Of a DNA stretch of 14,244 nucleotides, positions 1-6,973 are shown one piece after another; position 1 is the stretch's first letter; every line of letters begins with the position of its first letter. This DNA is from an uncultured Clostridia bacterium (lineage in GTDB: Bacteria; Bacillota; Clostridia; Lachnospirales; Lachnospiraceae). Both the position numbers and the translations under genes were made by a program. Below the pieces are notes generated by a model that did no database searches, had not been told where the DNA came from, and saw nothing but the letters and a program-made list of their open reading frames with translations. Location of the stretch: assembly GCA_947178015.1 (NCBI GenBank), contig CAMWWW010000023.1, forward strand, positions 1 to 14,244, in the 5' to 3' direction.

Positions 1-164
1 GCAGCATAGCCAGCGCAGCTATTTTCCTCAAGGAACCTATTGAAAAACGTCGGCGGTTAGCGAGGTATTTCACGAGCTTAGCGTCCGCTACGTTTTTCAC
101 TAAGCGGGAGCGGGGTGACGGAGGAAATAGCTGCGCTGGCTATGCGGACCTTTCTCGAAAATGA
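1..164 (+). repeat. 164-bp palindromic interspersed repeat, copy A (MITE/REP-like)
   Basis: This segment matches the reverse complement of 13706-13869 over 164 positions with no gaps and about 12 mismatches by hand alignment. It is built as nested inverted repeats. The outer arms at 4-29 and 121-145 are identical apart from one extra T in the left arm. An inner stem pairs 42-50 with 90-98 (9 bp), followed by GCGG at 53-56 with CCGC at 85-88. As DNA or RNA it could fold into a long hairpin or cruciform. There is no transposase in the window, so a non-autonomous MITE or a REP/BIME-like element is the natural description, but the family is not one I recognise. The left edge coincides with the window edge, so the unit may extend further. 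Confidence 0.85.
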
Positions 165-183
165 CTATACAAATAACTCTTAC

Positions 184-198
184 AAAAAGCCATGCTTT
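184..198 (-). terminator. weak terminator-like hairpin downstream of the TcdA-like gene
   Basis: Read on the minus strand, AAAGC, a 3-nt loop ATG and GCTTT form a 5-bp stem that runs into a T-tract, about 65 nt past the stop at 264. The stem is short and A/T-heavy, so it is a weak candidate. The much larger palindromic repeat at 1-164 lies beyond it and could also stop transcription. Confidence 0.3.
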
Positions 199-263
199 AT
201 CATCCTAGAAAATGACTACACTAATATGGTTCGGATAAATATCCATTATCCCAAAAGTGCTTC

Positions 264-959
264 TTAGCTCATATGGCAAATATCTTTTACTACCTCTGAT
301 GCAATCAATAATCCCGCCGCAGATGGAACAAATGCTGTTGAACCGGGGACTTCTGCTCCTGTCTTAATTGGTTCTTCTTTTGAATAAACCACCTTAAGCT
401 GCAAAATTCCCCGTTTTTTAAGTTCACGGCGCATCACTCTTGCAAGGGGACAGACCGAGGTCTGGTAGATATCCGCCACTTCAAAAGCCGCTGGATTTAA
501 TTTATTTCCTGCGCCCATACTGCTGATAATCGGAACCTTTGTTTCTTCTGCGCGCACAATAAGCTCCAGTTTCGCAGTCACTGTATCCACGGCATCCACC
601 ACATAAGTATAGGCAGAAAAATCAAAATCCGCGCTGGTTTCTGGCAAGTAGAAGCACCTATGTGCTTCTACCTTACAATTTGGATTGATGTCTGCCACGC
701 GCTCTTTCATCACATCTGCCTTATATCTGCCAATCGTGCTCTGCAAAGCTATAATTTGCCGATTTACATTCGATATGCTTACCATATCCTTATCTATCAG
801 ATCCAGTGCACCGACGCCGCTCCTCGCTAACGCCTCCACCACATGACCGCCGACACCGCCAAGCCCAAAAACGGCAACTCTCGCCTCCGCTAGCCGCTGC
901 ATCGCTTTCTCACCCAACAGCAGCTCTGTTCTGGAATATATGCTTTCCTTCTCTTCCAT
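264..959 (-). CDS. tcdA: TcdA/CsdL-like tRNA threonylcarbamoyladenosine dehydratase (ThiF/E1 superfamily)
   Basis: Members of this family use ATP to cyclise the t6A modification at position 37 of ANN-decoding tRNAs to ct6A, in the cytoplasm. The 231-residue protein shows the E1-like fold. A glycine-rich nucleotide loop GLGGVGG lies at residues 32-38, followed by the acidic segment IDKDMVSISNVNRQ with D56, D58 and R67, then K80, and the VVDAVDT strand around 120-126. The C-terminal part contains the CPLARVMRRELKKRG stretch and a PGSTAFVPSAAG segment typical of TcdA rather than ThiF or MoeB. Length matches the family (about 230-260). ATG at 959 is chosen over a GTG at 971 because GAGG at 966-969 is 6 nt upstream of the ATG. 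It is the last gene of the minus-strand series, 54 bp after the M20 gene. Assignment to TcdA over another ThiF-family E1 rests on length and the C-terminal region, without a partner sulfur carrier nearby. Confidence 0.85.
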   Translation of the reverse strand: MEEKESIYSRTELLLGEKAMQRLAEARVAVFGLGGVGGHVVEALARSGVGALDLIDKDMVSISNVNRQIIALQSTIGRYKADVMKERVADINPNCKVEAHRCFYLPETSADFDFSAYTYVVDAVDTVTAKLELIVRAEETKVPIISSMGAGNKLNPAAFEVADIYQTSVCPLARVMRRELKKRGILQLKVVYSKEEPIKTGAEVPGSTAFVPSAAGLLIASEVVKDICHMS

Positions 960-963
960 AGCA

Positions 964-970
964 ATCCTCA
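964..970 (-). promoter_or_regulatory. ribosome binding site fixing the TcdA-like start
   Basis: TGAGGAT on the minus strand has its GAGG core 6 nt before ATG 959. It overlaps the alternative GTG at 971, which makes that upstream start unlikely. Confidence 0.7.
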
Positions 971-1013
971 CTTTAATGCATAGATTCCATCCCCTGCACT
1001 CTGCACAGGATTT

Positions 1014-2483
1014 CTATCTTATTTTCTCCAGCTTGTTCAATTCTAATATGCTGAAAATATACACCAAAACCGCCTTTTCTATTCGTTCCATCGCTATCGC
1101 TTCATCTGGCTGATGATAGTCCCCATGTCCCGGTAAAAACAATCCTTCGGGTGGTCTCTTGATGGGCAGTCCTCCGGTGCCGAAGGCAAAGGCTCTTGGC
1201 AGCTTTGACGCATAAGTTCCTCCGCTCATCACAAAGGGCTTTGTCTTAAGTCCCATTATTTTATTATAAGTATCGGTCAGGACTGAGACAGCGGGATGCT
1301 TTGGATCAAAATAGTTAGATTTGGATAGCTTTAACACCTCAAGCTGATATCCCCATTTTTCCGCTGCTGCCTCCGCTTTTTCCCGAAATGGAATTTCATT
1401 GCTGCTGACAGGTAATCTCGAAAAGAATTGCACTGTCAGATGCCTGTCTTTTAGGAAAACATTCGCCGCCGTTACCGTCGCCGGACCAGACATTTCATCC
1501 TCACAGGCAATATCCAAAGCCTTTCCGCTATAATCGCTGTTTATGGCGTGAAGCAATGCAAACAGCGTTCTGTCATTCTCTTCTAAAAAAGTATTTTTAC
1601 ACAGTACCTCTGTCAATAACAAGAGTGCATTTCTTCCTGATCTTGGATTTGCCGTATGGCTGGCAACACCCTTTGCCGTGATTCGTATGGTATCCTTCTT
1701 TGTATCAATTATATAATCTTCTGATAAGTGTTCAGACAGTTTCTGCCTTTCCTCTGACCATCGCAGAAGAATCGAAGCAGTATCTGGGATCAATGCCCTG
1801 CTTCCATTGCAGCTTAATTCCAGAATATCCTCACTGACAACTGAAGTGGATGTCAACTCTCCATTAAAGATTCCTCTCTCTCCAAAACATACCGGAAATC
1901 CGCTGTCTGGAACAAGGGAAAGAGCAGGCGCTGGATAATGGCTGGTGTAATAATCCAGATCATACATGCCCTGCTCCTCGCAGGTACCGACATAAAGCTG
2001 AAGTCCATGGTTCAGTGTTATCTGATGCTCTCTTAGGTATTTCATCACGTAAAGCGCCATAATGGCAGAGCTTTTGTTATCCTGACACCCTCTCGCTATA
2101 AAATACCCTTGCTTAACCTGTGGTCTGTAAGGTTCATACTGCCATTCTGCCGCGTCTCCTTCCTCCACCACGTCGAGATGCGCCCAGATTCCCACGGCAT
2201 CTGCCTGATATTCCTCCGTGGTGCTGCCGTAGGAGATACAACCTACATAGTGATCATAATTTCTTACTTCAAAACCATTTTCCTCTCCCAGCAAAAGCAT
2301 CTCCTGCAAAACCTGCCTGCAACCTGCACCATAAGGCGGCTCCTTCGCGCCAGTTACCTCCGCCACACTTTTTATTCGGCAGAGCCTTGCAAGATCTTTT
2401 TCCATATCAGGAAGCTTTTCCTTTATCCAGCACTCTACCTCCTGCTGGTCTGGTATCCACTGTGATACGATTGGCTGTTCCAT
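1014..2483 (-). CDS. M20-family metallopeptidase, Sapep/PepV-like dipeptidase
   Basis: The protein is a cytoplasmic zinc dipeptidase-type hydrolase of 489 residues, the usual size for the PepV/Sapep branch of M20. All expected active-site elements are visible: AHLDVV with metal ligand H102 and D104, GCQDNKSS with bridging D135, TCEEQG with catalytic and ligand glutamates E169/E170, PDSG with D193, and a C-terminal HQPDE histidine after the glycine-rich GTYASK / GTGG region. The inserted lid (dimerisation-like) domain lies in the middle third, including the ASHTANPRSG segment, which resembles the conserved SxHxxxPxxGxNA motif. The start is ATG 2483 with GAGGA at 2488-2492. An in-frame ATG at 2528 has no Shine-Dalgarno sequence. 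It lies 48 bp after the UroD-like gene and 54 bp before the TcdA-like gene. Substrate specificity cannot be read from sequence; a role in peptide nutrition is likely. Confidence 0.9.
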   Translation of the reverse strand: MEQPIVSQWIPDQQEVECWIKEKLPDMEKDLARLCRIKSVAEVTGAKEPPYGAGCRQVLQEMLLLGEENGFEVRNYDHYVGCISYGSTTEEYQADAVGIWAHLDVVEEGDAAEWQYEPYRPQVKQGYFIARGCQDNKSSAIMALYVMKYLREHQITLNHGLQLYVGTCEEQGMYDLDYYTSHYPAPALSLVPDSGFPVCFGERGIFNGELTSTSVVSEDILELSCNGSRALIPDTASILLRWSEERQKLSEHLSEDYIIDTKKDTIRITAKGVASHTANPRSGRNALLLLTEVLCKNTFLEENDRTLFALLHAINSDYSGKALDIACEDEMSGPATVTAANVFLKDRHLTVQFFSRLPVSSNEIPFREKAEAAAEKWGYQLEVLKLSKSNYFDPKHPAVSVLTDTYNKIMGLKTKPFVMSGGTYASKLPRAFAFGTGGLPIKRPPEGLFLPGHGDYHQPDEAIAMERIEKAVLVYIFSILELNKLEKIR

Positions 2484-2487
2484 ATTT

Positions 2488-2492
2488 TCCTC
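2488..2492 (-). promoter_or_regulatory. ribosome binding site fixing the M20 start
   Basis: GAGGA on the minus strand is 4-5 nt upstream of ATG 2483. The upstream in-frame ATG 2528, three bases after the previous stop, lacks any such site. Confidence 0.7.
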
Positions 2493-2531
2493 ATTTCTGC
2501 GCCTTTTTGCGCATTTGACAGAACGCATTTT

Positions 2532-3476
2532 TTAGATGCGATCTAGCTTTCTCCGCACCCAGATAAGACGGTTATGATCGATATCCGCCGGCAGTGTGCA
2601 GTCGGCTCCCAGCATCACACCTATCTTTCCTGCCTCATTGATGATTCTTTCCGTCTCTGCTTCCACCTCTTCTCTGGTTCCAGAATAAAGGATGCCATTC
2701 TTGCGGTTGTCAAAGCCTCCCAACACACATTTTCCCCCAAAGAATTTCTTTCCCTCTGTCAAAGACAGGTTCTCCACATAAACAGCCCAGTTTATCGCCG
2801 CTGCCGGATAGTCCTTCCACACCTCAATTCGGTTTTTATCGCCTGCCCAGCCGCAGCAATGAAGAATATTGTTCTCGCTGAGAGAATTGGCATACTGAAG
2901 CACCTCTAATTCTGCCGGAGCGACAATCTGTTTATACTCCTCCGCCGTAAAGCGAAATTCCTCCGCATTTTGTACACAATAATATATTCCGTCGCAGCCA
3001 GCCTCCGTGATAAGCAGCCTGACAAGTGTTTTAATATCCTCCGCAATCACTAAAAACGCCTGCTTAACGGCCTCTGTATTCTCCTTTAACTGTTCCATCA
3101 AAAACTTCTCACTTGAACCAAAACGCATCAGAGACATTGGACAAAATACATTATAGAAAACACAACATTCTCCCTTTACTCCATCCACCACTCCCTTGGC
3201 ACGCTCTACTTGCTTTTGGATATATGGATGCGCTTCTCCTAGAGGTTTTATCTTCGTTAAGTTTTCCTTTGTGAGATCGGGATTGGGATAATTAAAGTAC
3301 CCGTCGCACATCACTTTAATAAAATCCAGCTCTGCTTCCCGATAGAAATCAATATGTTCTCTTACCGTCTCTGCTCCCTTATCCTCATCCGGCGAAAAAT
3401 GATACCAAAAGCCCATTGGGATCTTATCTGTCTCCTCATTCCGAAATGCGTGAAGTACACGCTCCTTCTTTGTCAT
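2532..3476 (-). CDS. uroporphyrinogen-decarboxylase (URO-D) family protein, probable methyltransferase-like
   Basis: The 314-residue protein opens with MTKKERVLHAFRNEETDKIP, the N-terminal pattern of URO-D/MtaA-type (beta/alpha)8 barrels. It carries LHCCGWAG at about residues 205-212, giving an HxC pair (H206, C208), and GADCTLP near the end (C293). This HxC...C arrangement is the zinc site of corrinoid-dependent methyltransferases such as MtaA and MtbA, so a methyl-transfer role is more likely than haem synthesis. No corrinoid protein or haem gene is in the window. The chosen start ATG 3476 has GGAGG at 3486-3490. The frame stays open upstream to 3599, but that extension is Arg/Cys-rich, overlaps the VWA gene and is not credible. 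It starts 22 bp after the VWA stop, so it is probably in the same transcript. The substrate is unknown. Confidence 0.85.
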   Translation of the reverse strand: MTKKERVLHAFRNEETDKIPMGFWYHFSPDEDKGAETVREHIDFYREAELDFIKVMCDGYFNYPNPDLTKENLTKIKPLGEAHPYIQKQVERAKGVVDGVKGECCVFYNVFCPMSLMRFGSSEKFLMEQLKENTEAVKQAFLVIAEDIKTLVRLLITEAGCDGIYYCVQNAEEFRFTAEEYKQIVAPAELEVLQYANSLSENNILHCCGWAGDKNRIEVWKDYPAAAINWAVYVENLSLTEGKKFFGGKCVLGGFDNRKNGILYSGTREEVEAETERIINEAGKIGVMLGADCTLPADIDHNRLIWVRRKLDRI

Positions 3477-3485
3477 CCTTTTTAT

Positions 3486-3490
3486 CCTCC
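3486..3490 (-). promoter_or_regulatory. ribosome binding site fixing the URO-D-like start
   Basis: GGAGG on the minus strand is 9 nt upstream of ATG 3476, between the VWA stop at 3499 and the start. It supports initiation here and not at the upstream in-frame ATG 3599 inside the VWA gene. Confidence 0.75.
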
Positions 3491-3498
3491 CAATTTTT

Positions 3499-4689
3499 CT
3501 ATTTTTTTCTCTTATCAAATTCCTTTTGGAACTGCTGCAAATCTTGACCGCGCAGCGCCCGCTCAAGCAATGTCGGCAGCATCTGCGGATTGCAGGCAAA
3601 ACAGGGAATTCCCATGCTGGCTATTTTCTGCGCCATCTGTGCATCATAATAAGGTCTTCCGCCGTCCGCCAGCGCAAGAAGGCAGATCACAGTAACGCCA
3701 GAGCTCTTCATATTCTCCAGCTTGTGCAGCAGCCCTGCCCGGTTTCCGCCCTCTTCCAGATCCGATATCAGGAAAAACAACGTTTTTGCCGGATTTTCTA
3801 TAAATTGCTGACAATATGTTACCGACAGCTCGATGTTTGTTCCGCCTCCCAACTGAAAACCAAACAGCAGATCCACTGGATCGTCACTTTTCTCCGTCAG
3901 ATCCACCACTTTGGTATCAAACGCCACAATTCTTGTCTTTAAGCTTGTCATACTCGCCAGTATACAACTGATAATGGAAGAATAGATCACCGACTCTCCC
4001 ATCGATCCGCTTTGGTCAATATCCAGAATTACGGTCCATTTATTCGCCGCCGTGGTGCTGGTTCGATCGAAGAAATAAAAATGTTCCGGCACAATGGTTT
4101 TGAGCTCCGTATTATAATGCTTTAAATTTCTGGATATTGTGGTCTTAAAATCCAAGGCAGCAGCAGAAGGAATCGGAGAATGTCTTCTTCGATTTATGGA
4201 CGCCGTCACCACACGCCGGATATCCTGTTCCAAAAGACGGTTGATCTCCTCCACAATCTTCTTGATAAATGCCCTTACACTCTCCTTGGAGCGCTTTGGG
4301 ATCTGATCCTTTAATAACAATATGGTAGCCGCCAGATTGACATCCGGCTCCAAATTCTCCAAAAGCTCCGGCTCAAAGATCAACTGCTTTAAGCCGCAGC
4401 GGTTCATGGCATCTCCCTGTATCACTGTGACAAGATCTTTATCAAATAAACTTCTGACATCTCCCAGCCAGCGAGTAATCTGCGGATTGGAGGGGCCATT
4501 CCCTGCTCCCCTCCCGCCTGCCGCACCAAATCCACCCGACTCTGTGCGGTTGTAGATTGCCGCCAAAGCCTGATCCATCAGATCTTGTTCCTGTGACAGC
4601 CCTGCCTCATCGCTCATCTGCCCAAATCGCTCCTGACTCTCCTGTCCCAGAATCAGCCGCCATTTACGAATATGTTCATCCGTATTCAT
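3499..4689 (-). CDS. VWA domain protein, YehP-like partner of the MoxR ATPase
   Basis: The 396-residue cytoplasmic protein has a C-terminal von Willebrand A domain at about residues 217-385 with a complete MIDAS metal site: DQSGS (D225, S227, S229), the threonine of GGGTNI (T284) and the aspartate of ISDLEEGG (D310). The N-terminal half is helical, interrupted by a glycine-rich linker at about residues 52-66. There is no signal peptide or membrane segment, unlike BatA/BatB-type VWA proteins. VWA proteins encoded beside MoxR ATPases act as metal-dependent adaptors that bring substrates to the ATPase. Length and gene order match E. coli YehP as I remember it. ATG 4689 with GGAGGT at 4695-4700 is preferred over GTG 4707. 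It follows the DUF5682 gene by 25 bp and precedes the URO-D gene by 22 bp. The VWA call is secure; the YehP equivalence is from memory. Confidence 0.92.
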   Translation of the reverse strand: MNTDEHIRKWRLILGQESQERFGQMSDEAGLSQEQDLMDQALAAIYNRTESGGFGAAGGRGAGNGPSNPQITRWLGDVRSLFDKDLVTVIQGDAMNRCGLKQLIFEPELLENLEPDVNLAATILLLKDQIPKRSKESVRAFIKKIVEEINRLLEQDIRRVVTASINRRRHSPIPSAAALDFKTTISRNLKHYNTELKTIVPEHFYFFDRTSTTAANKWTVILDIDQSGSMGESVIYSSIISCILASMTSLKTRIVAFDTKVVDLTEKSDDPVDLLFGFQLGGGTNIELSVTYCQQFIENPAKTLFFLISDLEEGGNRAGLLHKLENMKSSGVTVICLLALADGGRPYYDAQMAQKIASMGIPCFACNPQMLPTLLERALRGQDLQQFQKEFDKRKK

Positions 4690-4694
4690 ATGCA

Positions 4695-4700
4695 ACCTCC
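4695..4700 (-). promoter_or_regulatory. ribosome binding site fixing the VWA start
   Basis: GGAGGT on the minus strand is 5 nt upstream of ATG 4689. It lies inside the longer GTG-initiated reading (4707), which therefore looks false. Confidence 0.8.
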
Positions 4701-4714
4701 ATCGCACAATTTAA

Positions 4715-6973
4715 CTAAAAATCAAAGTCAAAGTCATCCAGACCTTCTACCAGCTTCTGTCCTTCCTCGTCAAGCCCTGCATTGACTACCTCACTGACCT
4801 GCTGCCCATTTAAGCCCCAGATCTCACCCAGATTTTCCGCGATCTCATCCTTCTGCGCTGAGGTAAAATCCGCAAATGCACGTCGCAGAAAGACCAGCGC
4901 CCTCTTAAATTCCTCGTCGTCCAAAGACTCCAGATACTGATCCAGACTCTCCCACAAAGATAGCCTTGCTATCAGGGCATACCGATTTTTCATCGCAAGC
5001 CCCTCAAACCAACCTGCGCCAAGCTCTGCCGGAATTCCGAGCGACAGCCTTCTCTGCACCTCCAGATACAGCCGATCAGCAGCCATCTGACTTCTCTCCA
5101 ACAAAATAGCGGCGGCAAATCCAGAAAGTTTTGTATTCAGATCGTCTCTGTCCGCCGTCTCCCACAAAGCTGCCAGCCACGACTCACCATCCAGAAAATC
5201 ATGGGCAAGCTGCACGCTGTTAAGCCGCTCCATGGCCACCACAATCCCTTTGCTCGCACCGTCGTCACAGACACAGGCGCCGGGCAGAATCAGGCAGGCA
5301 CGATAAAAGATCTGATTTAAGATCGGTTGCAGCGGCGCCGGATCAAGATGACGGATACTTCCATACTGAACCACGACAGAAAGCCGGCTTGCCGTGGCGG
5401 CAAGCTCCTCAAGGGACGCTGCATCCACCGCCATCGCCTGAAGAACCTGTGCAGCATAGCTGACAGCACCTGACATGCCACAGGTAAAGGCATCCTCAAT
5501 AACTTGTGCGACCGCGCCGATGTTCGCCGCTTCCTCCACCTGCTCCTTCATGTGGAAGGATGCCGCCTGCGCAACAGTATCTCCCTTTAATGCCGCCTCC
5601 ACCAGCTCAATCTCTGCCTCTGGGGTCCAGCTAATCACCCAGTGCTCTGACCATGTAGCATTGTCTTGGTTGACTTGCTCCTGACTCGCAAAGCTGATAT
5701 GCAGCACTCTAAGCTGATGCAGGAAAAAGGAGCGGTACAGATCCAAAAATGCTGATTTTTCTGTTGCTGCCTTGCGGTTCTCCCTCAGATCTAACATCAG
5801 ATCCTGCGCTGTCAAGCTGCGGTATCGTTCCAGATTCCATGTCTTTAGCTGTCTGTAAAAATCTTCCTGTATACTGGTGCGGCTGACTCCCTCTGGCAGT
5901 TCACCAATTTTTGTTCCAATCTCTGTATCTGCCGTCGCAAGACTGATCGCCGAAAAGCTTCCCCCGCCAAGACAGGTGACAGCCGCATCTCTTAGATCAC
6001 GCAGGGATGGAATCCTTCCGCCCCTTAGCTGCGCCAGCGATTTTGCCAGTCTTGCCGCCTCGATAACCTCCGCGGAGGAGACCGGAGTTCCATGTGTTCT
6101 CTGATATCCTGCAATCTGCGACAGATAACTGTATCCTGTATAAGCGGGTTCTTTTTTCTGCATCCCCTGCCAGAGAAGGGAATAATAAGCGGGTGCCTTA
6201 TTTCCTGCGCCGTAGCCCGCTCTTGTAGAAAGACGATAGTAGGAATATGGCATCAAGGTATGGCTTGCGCCCACCCTTGGAAGCGCCTTTAATTCCTTGT
6301 CGGTCATAGCAGGCTCGCTCTCGCTTAACAGCCCGTCCACATGATACGCTCCTGTCACCACCACGATCTGTTCTGGATCAAATCCTTCTTTTATGGCATC
6401 CTCTATTCTGCGGCGCATATACGCCTCTCTAACTATAATCTCAGCCCAATCATGTTCTTTGCCCGCCGTGAGCTCCCTCAGACTTGATCCAAAGGTATTT
6501 GCTCCTCTATGATACCCCTCTGTGTCATGGGTGTGCTCCATCACGCGCTCCCAGAAAGTTTCATGCCCATCCTCTCCCGCATAATTATCAAGGAGCTGAT
6601 ATACATTCATCCTTCCTTCCTCACCCTCTGCATCGCTGATCTCTCTGTCAGACAACGCCAGAAATACATCCGAGGGCAGGTCAATAAATCGACATTCTGC
6701 ACTATGTTTACTGCACCACAGAATTGCCTGATACTCTGGTGAATACTCTGCAAAGGGATATAAGATTGTCTTGACCGGCGCGTCCTTTGTATAGGCAAGG
6801 ATCGCAATCGGCGGCTTTGTCTCCGGGCGCGTGATATGCTCCATCTGATCATTCAGATCACTTGGACCTTCCACCAGCACCAGCCGCGGCCTCTTCTCAT
6901 CCAGATATTGTACCAGATGCCACGCTCCCGCCGGAGACAGATGCCGGATTCCAAATATATGTGGATGTTTCAT
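4715..6973 (-). CDS. DUF5682 / YehM-like large protein of the MoxR-VWA module
   Basis: This 752-residue protein is recognised as DUF5682 from its N-terminus: FGIRHLSPAGAWHL (residues 7-20), LVLVEGPSD (31-39), PIAILAYT (55-62), then VVVTGAYHVDGLL (204-216). The spaced H11, E35 and GxxH (H211) elements recall TraB/GumN/EreA-like folds, so a hydrolase-like or metal-binding site is possible but unproven. The remainder (about 230-735) is helical and ends in an unusual acidic-aromatic tail, DDFDFDF. Length is close to E. coli YehM (about 760 as I recall). No signal peptide or transmembrane segment is seen, so it should be cytosolic. Its ATG overlaps the MoxR stop as ATGA, which implies coupled translation and roughly fixed stoichiometry with the ATPase. 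AAGGAG at 6985-6990 serves as its ribosome binding site. The biochemical function is not known to me. Confidence 0.85.
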   Translation of the reverse strand: MKHPHIFGIRHLSPAGAWHLVQYLDEKRPRLVLVEGPSDLNDQMEHITRPETKPPIAILAYTKDAPVKTILYPFAEYSPEYQAILWCSKHSAECRFIDLPSDVFLALSDREISDAEGEEGRMNVYQLLDNYAGEDGHETFWERVMEHTHDTEGYHRGANTFGSSLRELTAGKEHDWAEIIVREAYMRRRIEDAIKEGFDPEQIVVVTGAYHVDGLLSESEPAMTDKELKALPRVGASHTLMPYSYYRLSTRAGYGAGNKAPAYYSLLWQGMQKKEPAYTGYSYLSQIAGYQRTHGTPVSSAEVIEAARLAKSLAQLRGGRIPSLRDLRDAAVTCLGGGSFSAISLATADTEIGTKIGELPEGVSRTSIQEDFYRQLKTWNLERYRSLTAQDLMLDLRENRKAATEKSAFLDLYRSFFLHQLRVLHISFASQEQVNQDNATWSEHWVISWTPEAEIELVEAALKGDTVAQAASFHMKEQVEEAANIGAVAQVIEDAFTCGMSGAVSYAAQVLQAMAVDAASLEELAATASRLSVVVQYGSIRHLDPAPLQPILNQIFYRACLILPGACVCDDGASKGIVVAMERLNSVQLAHDFLDGESWLAALWETADRDDLNTKLSGFAAAILLERSQMAADRLYLEVQRRLSLGIPAELGAGWFEGLAMKNRYALIARLSLWESLDQYLESLDDEEFKRALVFLRRAFADFTSAQKDEIAENLGEIWGLNGQQVSEVVNAGLDEEGQKLVEGLDDFDFDF

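Noticed and set aside
2109..2518. Plus-strand frames opposite the M20 gene (and similar ones opposite the DUF5682, MoxR and SWIM genes)
   Set aside because: They are antisense shadows of well-supported genes, with no ribosome binding sites and no recognisable domains.
2484..2528. Start of the M20 gene at ATG 2528
   Set aside because: The extra residues are basic and unlike the family, and no Shine-Dalgarno sequence precedes this ATG.
3477..3599. N-terminal extension of the URO-D-like gene to ATG 3599
   Set aside because: It overlaps the VWA gene, gives an Arg/Cys-rich peptide unlike the family, and has no ribosome binding site, whereas ATG 3476 does.
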